Below, in pieces: positions 12,317 through 24,168 of a stretch of DNA of 64,000 nt. A model generated the notes under the pieces. That model saw nothing but the letters and a program-made list of their open reading frames with translations, was not told the origin of the DNA and ran no database searches. Location of the stretch: positions 4,241,082-4,305,081 of the forward strand of contig NC_033632.1 in the NCBI RefSeq assembly GCF_001540865.1, read 5' to 3'. The translations under genes were made by a program, and so were the position numbers. How positions within the stretch are numbered: position 1 is the stretch's first letter; each line of letters starts with the position of its first letter. This DNA comes from Ananas comosus (lineage: Eukaryota; Streptophyta; Magnoliopsida; Poales; Bromeliaceae).

Positions 12317-15300
12317 TTACGATGTTATGGCAGTGTCCTCCTCATTATCTCGGTCACTTTTAGTCTCTGATTTGCTAGGTAAGATTGACGGAGGCGACCA
12401 CTGATCCGGGACCACGAGAAAATATGCCGACATGGCTTTTCTGAACCGTTTTTTGTACTGTTTTGGAGAAATTACAGTTGGGGAGACATTTTTGGGGCCT
12501 CCTAAAATACCAGAAGCTTTGACCCATGTTTCGAGATGCTTGTCCCATGTATATTGTCTCATAAAATCGATGATTCCTAACACAAGTTCGTGCTTCTCAT
12601 CGTCGACTCCAACCAGTAGAGAGTAATCCATTACGTCGACCGACTGCAATAGCAATTGGCACAAAAAATAAAAAGAATATTAGAGACATAAAAAGATTAT
12701 GAACCGTTATTTTTAATTTGCAACCTTCCAGAATTATCAATTTATGTAAATATCCCTGCGAAGTATAAATTTACTTTCAGAAGTTTAATTTCTTAGATAT
12801 GTACCAATGGCCCACTATTACTTTGTTGATTCCCCAACTTAAGATAAGGGTATTTTTGTAAGACGTTAGACCATTGAGGGCAATATGCAAATATTCAGAG
12901 CTTTTTGAAGTTTTGTAAATATCCAGACTTTATAAAGGCATATACATCGATATATGATTTTACGGAAAAACAAATGTAAAGACTCATTTTAAAATTTAAA
13001 TGCAGTACAACTCCGCTCCTACAGAAACACATATTAAGTATTGTGCCAACAGATAGCTGAGCAGAAACATCAAAGAAGCAATGTCATTTAAGAAATTTTG
13101 CTGAGTCTGACAGAGTGACTAGTTTATGACGGAGAAAATCAATTCTTACTGCAAGGAATGCTGTGTCGTTCCAAACAGCTCTCTCCAGAAGCCGTTTTGC
13201 CTTGTTCCCTACAAAGATCGGGGAAGTAGGCATTGATTCTATCAAGTTCTGATCGAGAAGGACTTTGTTGTTACCGCTTGAGTCGGGATTATATCGTGAC
13301 CTCGAAGAGCCCTTTAAGTCGTAGAGCCTCGTCACGTGCCGCCCAAACAAAAGGTTTTCCATAACCAGAACGTCCATTCTCGATTCTTTCCCACCTTTCA
13401 TGTTTTTGGACGTTACCTGGAATGATGAAAACAAGAAAATGGGTTATGACTTTGTCAACTTGAAGATGCACATTTTAGCGCAATAGAGTTATTGAAAATG
13501 TGAGAAGAAAACAGTCAGAAAAATGAAACAGGAACACAATAAATAAATTATTTGGTCGGAAACGTGAATTGTGCATATACTTGTTCTGATGCAAACTATT
13601 AAAATGCCCTTTTTCATGGAAATTTATAGGAGTCAGGGAAATCAAGTTATACAGCATTTCAGCTACTAAGTACGAAGAAGTAACTTTTTCCTATATCATG
13701 TTGGTGTCCTTTGTTTTCAACTGTAATGATCTACTTTTCCTATAAATTCTAACTTAAGATGACACGCTTACTTCTTAGATAGAAAATTTTGTGCTATATT
13801 AAATTAATTTCCACTCTATAAGTGAACTCGATAATAGTTTGAGGTAATGCAGCAACCTTGACAAAATCAAGGCCTATTCAATGTTGAAGAATTAGTATAT
13901 CGCAAAGCATTATTGTCATCAACTTAGACATGTTCTGGGGGTAAACAGAATGTAATTAGTTTATCTAGAGTTATTCTACACCATTAATCAAAAAGAATCT
14001 TCAAACATCAAAACACTAATCGACAAAGGTATGAAACAAATTGAGAAAGCAGTTTGGTAGATGAAAATTCTAAAAGCATATGCTACCTGATATATTCCGA
14101 CAATCTTTGCCAAGCATGTAGGACTCCCCGTACCAATCGACTCGGAGAGGTACTTAAAATACTCAGGACCAAACTTAATAAAAGATTCTAATTCCGTTTT
14201 TGTGACCTGCTTTATGATAAACCTATCATCCAAAGATTTCGCAAAGAACACATTGCTCTTCCCACCCTGAGCTCCCCATTTCTTGCAACGACTGAGAGAC
14301 CTAATAAAATCAACCTCAGATGGACAACAAGTCCTCCTCAAATTGTCAAAGTGCTTCGCGTAGTAACAAGTCACACTATGCTTTACCTTCCCGTGAATTC
14401 CTTCGTCCATAAAAGAAACCCGAACATGCATTGCTTTTGTGTATCCTAGTAGGTCCGATCCTACAGAGCCCTCTATGGTCCCGAAACTTCTGGAAGATTC
14501 AGAGAGCTCGTCAACTGATTGTGATTGAAGAAAATTCCCCAAATCATTACTTGCCACAGATAATAAAGCATCGGCCCCGTCTTTCATTCTATCCCTCTCA
14601 TCCGATAATTGAATATGGTATTCATGAGAGGACAGCGCATAAGAAATTATACTACTTGGCTCATCATCATAGATTGCAATAATGGTATCATTGACTCCTA
14701 CAGGAAGAAGAAATCTTGGCCCATTTTTGTGTTCTAACTCCTGGAAAAAGGAAAAATACACAGGAGTGTATTTACTGAGAGCATTAAACCTGAGAGTACC
14801 CAAATTCTTGTTCAACAAACGATTAAAATGAAAAAATGGCATCCCAATCCAACTAGAGAAGTCCTCTGCACTGTCTCCCAGCTTGGAAAGCAAAACAGAG
14901 GTGAACGACTGAGTCAATTCAGTACCACTTTGTTCTTCTAAATTCTCTGAAAGTGATTTCCCAGCAGCTGCAGCATCTCCAGACAACGAAGAATCCAAAA
15001 TAATCGCATCGGCCAGAGTTATGTTACTTTCACCTGTCCATTTCGCATCGAAGGCATCGGATAAATTTGCCATAATTGGAAAGTTCCCATCTGAGAGGGT
15101 TCGCCGAGCTGGGAGAACAGATACTAAAGGAACTGATTGCTCGCCCACACTAACACTAGTAGCGAGGCTATTTTTCCTTTCTATTCCTTGTAAAGAATCG
15201 AATTCTGTCACTTTCGACCAAATTACATCACGATGATTATTATCATTATTATCCTCAGTTTTCTTACTCTCAAAAATAACATCATCACCATTAAGACAAT

Positions 15301-18300
15301 TTTGTGTTTCTCTTGCAATATTTGTCTCTACTAGTTTCTCGGCATTCCCCATTTTGTCCTTATCTCTGTGAGGAAAATTACTCAGCGTATCCTGAAGACT
15401 ATTGTTAATTCTGGCGGAGAATATTAATCGTTGATCCCATAAATATGAATGGAAGAATAACTGCCTCCTTAACTTATTAACCTCCAGAATGTCGATGACT
15501 GGTTCCCCCTCCTCCTTTTTCAGTATTGCGTGCATTGAATCCTAAGAATGAAGGAGAATTATCAGGAGAGATGAGGGTCCAAAATTGGAAAAGCCATATT
15601 GAGGAAAACAGTATAAGTCTCTTCCAATTTTACAATTTCAGTTAATACATATGTCTTTTGCAAGTTTAGACTAAAATAAGGAGTATCATTTCATGGTTCG
15701 AAATGCGCATGTTGATAAGTATGGTGCCATGGTAGATTCTTCGGAATGTTAGTTACGAGTATTCCAGTCTGTGAAATGAGGTTTTAACTGAAAGTTGCAA
15801 GCATTTAAAGAAAAAAAAAAGAAGTGGGGAAGAAATTGCAAATACATGAAAAGTAGATTTCTTTGCAAACTCCCAGAAGGAATAGAAGGAGAGAAAAATG
15901 AAAGTGACACAAACCTCAAATTCTGCCTTCTCCTTTCGGAGCAATTCTTCCAGTTCAACAACATGCTGCCTAAATTCTGTAACTTCTGAGCCACCATTGA
16001 GAGTCTGTTTTTCCACAACTTGGCACAGAGCATTTTGTATTTCATTGAAAAGAAGTTTTGCCCTATCAGCAACCTGTTATAATTAGTCGAAATAGTTAAT
16101 CTACGGAGGATTACAGAAAAAGTGATACAGTATTTACACCTGTAACCATAGAGGCATAGACGTTTCTAGTGAATGTGATCTACTTTCATTATGAGGTTTC
16201 TTGCTAAAAGAGGCACCTTCTTCATGAGTTTACAACTTTGGTCCATTTCTTTTTGTTTTTGCAAACTTTATGGCCAGATTTAATGCCGCTGGTCGACAAT
16301 GTGATGAATTTATGTATTCACTATCTCGGTGAGGGACATTTCGACCCATGAAAATATATTTCAGACCAAAGATCCAAAATGAAAAAAAAAAAAGAAGGGA
16401 CAGAATTGCAAAATCAAAATCTCAGACTATCTTGGCATTATTTTAGGCAATGTACCTCATTTGCTTCTTTCTCTATCCACTCCTGATGCTGATAATTAAA
16501 ATCAAGTTTATGAGGTGGAAGATAAACAGAATGAACATTGATAGGTGCATAACGGAAGCATGCGACCATTTTCCCAAACCTGATCATGCAAGAACGGAAA
16601 TATTAGAGAAGAACATACATGCATACCCTGTAAAATTAGCATCGACACATACCAGTAAAATTGATGAATTGTATATGAAAATTCCAATATTACCGGGGTC
16701 ATATATAAACAATAATTTTAGACGTGAAAGTCTCTATCAAAATACTATATCCTGGGAGGAAAATTGAACACAGGAAGTCTCATTGTGAAAAGTAATACCC
16801 ATAGAATCGGAGGCAGTCTCTGTGAAGAGAATGGCCGCAGCTAGCTACCCTACTTGCTGCAGCATGATTTGAAAAGCTAAGCTCCAAGAATTTACCAAAA
16901 GACAAACCCCAAGCAGCATCGGACATAACTACCCTTCGGGTTGCTGGGGGAAATCCATTACTACGACGACATCGTAAACACCTGTGCCACATCCAGATTT
17001 TTCCATCTCGTTCTCCTGGCAATGGAAAATCTGGAAGCTTCCTAACTGATATTGTCAGGCTGCCTTGGTGATGTGTGTAGCAATGAACGTGGGCTTCTGA
17101 TGGCATTTCACATGAATGGCACCGATAACTCTAACATGGAAAAGTAGCTAGCGTCAGTCGGAAAAAAGCAGGTAAGTGCCTGTTTGGCCTAGCTTTTGAG
17201 GTTGCTTTTCTACCCCCAAAACAGGAGTTTCTAGAAACTATTTGGAAACAAAACATTTGGAGATTTTATTGTGGCAAGAACATGTAATTAGCTTTTGAAT
17301 ATAAAAGTAGGAGCTCCAATTTGAAGTTTCTACTTCTACTCCAGTGAGAAGCTGATGTTAGAGATTCTTCAAAAAGCTCTAATGAAATAGCAATTCTGCA
17401 GAAGCTCTAGATGACAAACTGGCCTTAGATGGGTACGAAAAATTTGAAGGGAAAAAAAATGATAACCTGATCAAACAGATGATCACGCAAAAATCTCCCC
17501 AAAGGCTTGTCAAAGTTGCCATAGTACTTAATTCGAAAGAGTTGTAAACGTTCGCAGACCGTCCCCTTCCACACACATCGTGTGGATGAGGAAACCAAAA
17601 TGCTCTGATGATCGGAAGGCGGCTGGATCTCTTCCTTTATGGATTTTTCATGCCTTTGATCAACTTCTTGCCTTGAAGTTGGTGAATTGGTCAATTCAAC
17701 TTGCTCCTCTGCCACACGGTCGCTCTCTAGATGCGTTCCATTGATCAAATTGCCTCCATTCTCTTGAGAATCTCCAAATCTTAATTTACTTTTCTCTTTA
17801 ATGACCTGAGATTCAGGGGAGGACTTGGAGACTAACCCTAATGTACAAGAAGAAGATATAGATGGTGTATTTTGAGGTCCCACAACACACTCATTAGAAG
17901 ATTCTTTAATATTGGAGCTACAGTTTCCAGAGGATAACTGTGATTTTCCCATTATATTAGCAGACTTTGATGCTGAGGAGTTATTTGATGAATTGGGTAT
18001 TTGAGAACTACTTTCCTGAATTTCCTTAGTAGGGATAGTGAAATCAGGTATAGTGGAGATGGATCTGTCAATGCTCGAAGGCTTATCAGGTAGTGCAACG
18101 GCTATTGGAGATTTCAATGGAAGTTCTGGTAAAGAGGCACCTTCATCAGCAAGAAACGATGTTTCCAAAGCCAAGTGATAAGCCGCAAAAATCCCATACT
18201 GGACTATATGTTTGACTTTTTTCAGCTCGTTGATGTTACCGCCCCTAAGTAAAACCTAAAATAACCAAATGCATAACATTGTGTAAAATTGCTGAAGGAT

Positions 18301-21300
18301 CAATCAACTGGAAAAAAAAAATCAAAATAAATGAAGAAAAAAAAGTGGGAAAATATGAAATTAGCTCCAGAAGCTGCACCAAGTAGTGTGTGAATAAGAA
18401 AAATTAAAAAACAATGGCTGTGAAATGCAATCTTTTGAAAATAATTATTCGATTTTCATGTCAAGAATCTTCAAGGAGTCATAGCCAAAACCCGTAAAAA
18501 TTCAGAGACAAGTCACCATGCTGACATGAAATAGAAAATTCTTAAAAGTTCAACAAACAGTGCAGATGACAAGATAAAGCAGTTTCATTTCCTTTTTCCC
18601 AGAGAAGATGGAGTATATTATTTTCACCTTGTAAATACATGGCAATCTCAGTAATTTTCTCACATAAGGATAAATTGTGAACATAAAAACAAAGAACTGA
18701 TTGAACTAAACAGACTATTATTCATTTTGAAAGTTCTTGAGATTAACCTCCAAAACACAATTGGTACTTCTACACAAATTTCCCAGCAATTATCTCTTCA
18801 CATATATCCCTGTAAAATCTGTCTTTTCATATATACCCCTCTAAGTCACAATGTCTGGCAGGAAAAAGAAAACATTATCCATCAAGTAGGTTTGTAGAAA
18901 GAGGTACTCAGAAGAGGGCCTTTTGTAACTAAACGGGCGTATGTCTGACAAAATTCAGTTTTTGAAGAGCAAATATGACAGTTCAGATGTTGCAGATTAC
19001 ACACAAGCGTATATATTAGGTAGGAAGAATCATAGCAGCAGAGGATAACATATTGATCACTTACCGTGCAACCCAACGGTTTAGGACATCCTTCGAAAAA
19101 CATCAAAGTCTTCAGTGTTTTCTTGGGTCCTTGACCTCCAATCTCATGATGCTCGGCAAATTTATCCACATGAAACAACTCGCAGTGCCCTAGCTTCTGA
19201 GTTGATAGATGATCAATAGAAGGAACTATCTGAGCACCAGTGCATCGAGCTATACGCTCCAATATGGGCCTTTTGATATTCAAAACAAGTGAAATATTCT
19301 TTTCAAGAAGTAAATCCTGGGCGAAGCGAGACACTGTTTTCTCTACAAGAAGTATGTCAGGTTGGTAAGCAGCTATCTTTGCAACTGCCATTTTCAAATG
19401 ATCCATTTCCTGGAAAACCATGCATAGTGTCCTAAGTAAGCCAATAAAGTAAGCGCAAGATCATCTATGACTTGTTTGGGCTGGCTTGAGCTTCTGCAGA
19501 AGTGCTGTTGAGTACAGCTATTGCGAAGATTACAAAATTTTCACAACTAAATAACAAAAGACACCCACATATTTTTCCCCCGTCTACATAAACTGGTACT
19601 TTATTGAACAATTCATCAAACTCATTACATTTTTTTCTTTTTTTTCCAATAACTACAACTCATGTCATCTACTACCTTGTTTTCCTGCTGTTTTGCCTCC
19701 ATGAACAATGATTATCCTAAATTTTTGGGTGTACTAGAGACAAGTAAAATGCAAGATTGGATTTGAAAGAGGAGATAATGGGGATAGAGTCAAAACTGTA
19801 AGGTTGGTTTCTTGCATCTTGATATCCTTTCCAAAAGTTTTCTACTGCAGCAGAAGCAGAAGCTTCAAATTCAAGCTTTTACTTTTGGCATTTAGAAGGT
19901 CATTTCGGCTTCTTTCCATGGGAAAAGCTTCAGATATCTTTTGTGTGCCAAATGTTTAGTTATAGCATTTCCAAGTAGAGAAGCATTTCACAAAGCCAGG
20001 CCAAACTAACACTAAAAAAGCGGATGATAGGTCAAAATACCTGTTGGAGCAAAGTATCAAAACTAGAGAGAAGATTTGTCACACGTTGGTACTCAAGAGC
20101 TCCTCCAAGAACTAGAAACCGAGGTTTCCCTATCCTTGATGCCATACGTCGATTAGCCATATTCTTCTTACATACAACACCTTTCACAATCATGCTAAGG
20201 CAAGAAAAATTAGCAAATATGAGATATGCAGCCGGATTGATTTTATATGCAACTAATTGAAAAAAAAAATAAACATGGAAAACAATAGAGCATCATCCAA
20301 TCGACTTCGAACTTTAACGAGGACAAACCAAATCAGGATTTAGAACAGAACCTAATTCTACTTCTTTTTCTTACAGAAAAAAGGCGATGAAAATTGAAAT
20401 GTATGAAACCACTCTACTATTGTGATTTTTACATTCCCACCCCAAAAATTTTAAACCTAATTTTACCCCCATTAATTTATGAACAGGGTGTTAGATATTT
20501 ATTGGTACACCAATCATGAAGAGGAAGTGTTGATATCTTGCACTTTGAAAATAGACCAAACAATTTTAACAAGTAAATTAACATAAAGAAAAAACTTACC
20601 TTTCATTGCGTTGTCCACAAGCTAAGCACTTGACTTTAACATAACCGCCAGGATCCATTCCGCCACCCGTACTCATATCTGGCTTGAGGAAATTTGCAGC
20701 TTCCCAGGATAAAGACGAGATAATCTCCAACCAACTTCCCTTCTCATCTTCTTCACCGATGGACATGTTCTCAACTTGTAATAATTGAGCTATCAAAGCC
20801 CTAAAATGCCCATATACAACATTTTTCATCGCCTTCGTATTTTCTTCGCTAGATCGATCTCGATCACTAATTTCTTCACTGCCAAAGCTATTTGCTGGAC
20901 AAAGACGACCCCACTCTCCTGCATTATCGTCATTATCATCATCGTCAGATAGAATAACTTCTCTCTCATCTTCTTCATCTTCCGGCTCGGGAGGAAGCCA
21001 TATAAGTCCATTATTCTCATAGTCAATAGGCTCCAGATCCGGACATTCCGCTCCATATATGGAAGAGGAAGCATCACAAGAGTAGTTATTAACGGATTCA
21101 ACTTCATCCTCAAACTTGTTGTCATCAGCTAGAGGGCTGCTAAATTCTGTGTCATTTAATGGAGAGGAAATCTCATTGGAGACTATATTTTCCTCAGAAC
21201 TATGCTTTATGATAGTCTCGTAACATGGGTCGAGGTCATAAAATTCCACTTGATTATAGTAGTCATTAACTTGCTGGAAATACCGTGCTTCGAAATCAGA

Positions 21301-22374
21301 ATTGTACACTTCACACTCTCCATAATTATCATCATATTCACTCCTGCATTGAAATGAAAAATGAAGCACAGTAAATTAACTCATCTTTTCCTTGTTGTAC
21401 AATAATATTCACAACATTCATTTTGCATGAATATACATCTTAAATGTATAAAAATCCAAAAACAAGCATAGAAACACTGTTAACATGCTTTACACCAATA
21501 GACAAGTTTGCAATTGCACAAACTTCAAAACCATTCTTTTAGAAACTAAACAAAAAGAACATCACTTTATCTTATGTTTTAAGAGTCAACATGGGACCGT
21601 TGGATTCTCTGCACAAGAGTTGTTTAAATAATGTAGTCTGAAGAAGAGCTAACAGCTTCTTTCACTACAGTCCCCACAATAACCTGTCACTACAGCAGGA
21701 GAAGCAGAAGCTTCAAATCGCAAAAGCTAATTTTAGCTTCCTAGCGTAAAAAAAGCTCGAGATTTCTCGCAATTACCACAATGACATAGCAAGTTTAAGA
21801 CATACCTGTTCATGCAATAGACGAATTGATCCAAAGAGGTAGAATCTTTTCCCTCAATGGCAACCTGCTTACCGAGACAATGTTTGACCTCACAAGATAG
21901 ATCAGGACTAGAGCCAGAAATGTGTGGCACATTCTCATAACCTCTAATTAAGTGAGACCCAAGAATGGTGCTAGGGCCGGTGGACTTTGTACTATCCAAA
22001 CTCAATGCAGAAAGTGAAGGACTAACACAATCCACAATTCCCTTCTGAATTGCCGACATCTCTTGCTCCCATCTCTTAAAGCAGAAGTTGCAAACCCTGA
22101 TCCTCTCCACCTCTTCCCTCCTACCCTTTGGATCCTTATAACACAAAACTGGGACAGAGTTTGCCGTGCACTTCCCGCAAAAAATCCGCCCGCAGTGGCG
22201 GCAATGGTGCCTCCGGTTGAAGAGAGTGAACTGGGCATCGCACTCGTAGCAAACCCGGCAGCTGTGGTCGGGCATCCAGAAGTCCGTCGACACATTGGAC
22301 GGTTCGGATCGACGAGGCATCCATGACCTCAATGTACTAATTAAAACAGAGAATGCTCTATCAAGGCTTTCCAT
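12317..22374 (-). CDS. FAB1: 1-phosphatidylinositol-3-phosphate 5-kinase, FAB1/PIKfyve type with FYVE domain
   Basis: Makes PtdIns(3,5)P2 from PtdIns3P on endosomes and the vacuole, controlling membrane traffic and vacuole shape. Exons in gene order: 22374-21806, 21343-20600, 20194-20041, 19409-19065, 18255-17467, 17130-16799, 16579-16456, 16073-15915, 15541-14087, 13416-13150, 12643-12317. The sum is 5265 nt, 1754 aa, close to Arabidopsis FAB1A/B. Domains: FYVE zinc finger at residues ~33-101 ([23 protein letters not shown]); TCP-1/chaperonin-like region ~438-605 ([20 protein letters not shown] wording, [12 protein letters not shown]); Cys-rich conserved region ~845-1020 ([20 protein letters not shown]); coiled coil ~1020-1072; C-terminal PIP kinase ~1430-1740 ([32 protein letters not shown]). 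All key motifs are intact. FYVE makes it the FAB1A/B class, not FAB1C/D. I cannot say which of A or B. Confidence 0.96.
17179..17427. mobile_element. Tourist/hAT-like MITE in a FAB1 intron
   Basis: A ~250-bp segment with imperfect inverted ends. Left: CTGTTTGGCCTAGCTTTTG. Right, complemented: AAGGCCAGTTTGTC then TCTAGAGCTTCTG. The interior repeats GAAGCT/AGCTTC words. It lies wholly inside the intron between FAB1 exons 5 and 6. GTTTGG-type ends are common in grass and commelinid MITEs; I see no clear target duplication. Confidence 0.6.
19468..20009. mobile_element. MITE related to the 17179 element, in a FAB1 intron
   Basis: Inverted ends: left TTGTTTGGGCTGGCTTGAG; right, complemented, TTAGTTTGGCCTGGCTTTG. 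The interior again has CTTCTGCAG and AGCAGAAGC words. It fills the intron between FAB1 exons 3 and 4. A further related fragment (GAGAAGCAGAAGCTTCAAAT near 21698) lies in the intron between exons 1 and 2. Confidence 0.6.
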
Positions 22375-22950
22375 CAAAGATGGAGCCTTCAAAAAAAACA
22401 CATTACTTTAAATTCCCATCATCTCCCTCACACCAAATGAAGACGATACAGCAAAAGCCCAAGCAAGAATCAAATTGCACCAATTTGAGGTTGAGAAACT
22501 TGCACAAGGCGACATTTTGATGAACATTATACCAAAATTTCTAGTAACCAGCATCATATTTCCACCAAATTACAATTTTTATCAACTCTTTTGGGCCAAT
22601 TTCCTTTGATTTCACATTCCACCAACTCAATAATAAATGATGAATATACCCAAAAAATAAAAAATAAGCACATCATTCATATAGACCCAGCATCAAACAG
22701 TTGATGTGCATGAACAAAACCCAAATTACCTTCCGTTCCGCCGATTCGACCAAAATCCGAACAATTCGGCGAAATTAGAACAATCTCAATTTGTGCCCAT
22801 TGAAGAATCCCACAATTTTCCTCCTTTTTTTTTCCCCCTTTTTTCTCTTTTTTTACGGAAAAAATTAAGACCCTTGAAATGAGAATTTAGAACAGAATAA
22901 GCGGAAATAACGCTTAACGATCCAACACCGGTAACGGTTCCTTTTCGTTC
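22375..22950 (-). promoter_or_regulatory. FAB1 5' UTR with probable UTR intron
   Basis: On the minus strand, a donor (GGAAG|GTAATTTGG at 22730/22729) and an acceptor (TTTGAAG|GCTCC at 22387/22386) fit a 5' UTR intron just upstream of the ATG at 22374. The region upstream to ~22950 is pyrimidine/purine-rich and is the likely leader and core promoter. The evidence is only splice-site quality and position. Confidence 0.5.
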
Positions 22951-24168
22951 TCTTTTTCTCCATTTTTTTCACACCGCTACTCTCTAAAGAAAATAATTAC
23001 AACGTCATCCCTACGAAATATTTTATAATTTTGGGACCAGAATTATACATATACAAAGATCAGCACCCGGGAAATTCAAGTTCTATTTTAAATTAAATAA
23101 TGTTGGTTCAAACATCCTATGATTCTCGAAACACTCTAATAACTCATTAAAAACTGTTTAATTTATACATCCTCACTAAAAACTCAACAATTATAGGCAT
23201 ATTTTCAGAATTTAACAAATTTTGAGCACAAAGAGTGGTTTAAAAATGTTATGTGTCTAAACATTGAGGGGTTTTTTGTCATTTAAAATTCTTCATAAAG
23301 CAAAATTAAATGTTTGGTGTACCCGAAGTCAAAGTAGGTCAAACACGTGCTTCGAATTTTAAATTTTCTCTATTTTTCTAAATTTGATAATATAGGAAAA
23401 AGATTTTTTTTTTCTTTTTAACTCAGACTTTTTTGTTAAATGCATTATTCCTATCAGATCAGGATGAGAATAAAATAATTTGATCAAATTTGACTTCTTT
23501 TAACTTTAAATTTTCTCTATTTTATTGTGATCTTTTTTTGTCGAGTGAGTAATTTTGCAAAATTTATAATCTTATAAAATTTTCAAAACCTTGTTATTCG
23601 AACTTTTACGATTTTAATTTATATACCACCGATAATTTTACTGCAAAAGAAAAGTTTTTTGAATGTAGAATTTTTGAATGTTTACAATTTAGATTCCTGC
23701 TCTATTTAGTCTACAATCTACTGAAAAAATTTTCAACTGAAGAATTAGAAACATTAAATAAAATTGAAGCCTTGGCTTTTAGGACTTGAAACTTGGGAGT
23801 CTTTTGATCTACATTATATCATCAATTAATATGAGAGTTAGTTTAGTCTCAATAGTAATTCTCTTTTAAATTTAACTATTTTGAACACTTGTTGAGGGGC
23901 ATCCTAGCTATCTTTAGAGGTGGTTGAGAGGACCATTCATTGCTTAGAATAGATTTACTCAAAAAAGTTGCTCACGAGTCACGAATGAATTTGAAAGAAA
24001 AAAAAAAAAAAAAGAAAAATCCCCCTGAAGCATAACAATCAGCAGCTCGAGAATTCAAACAATTAGCAAAATTATTCACCTTTTCTCAAGTACAAATTAT
24101 TTTACAAGTGATTAATTTAGAATTTACACACTGCACAGAACAATCACATTATCAGGATATAGGCTTTT
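22951..24168. other. AT-rich spacer between two minus-strand genes
   Basis: I see no gene, RNA or well-bounded repeat here. A-run at 23999-24014. The stretch is mostly AT-rich with ordinary low complexity; 24100-24168 is likely the 3' UTR of the next minus-strand gene. Confidence 0.5.
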
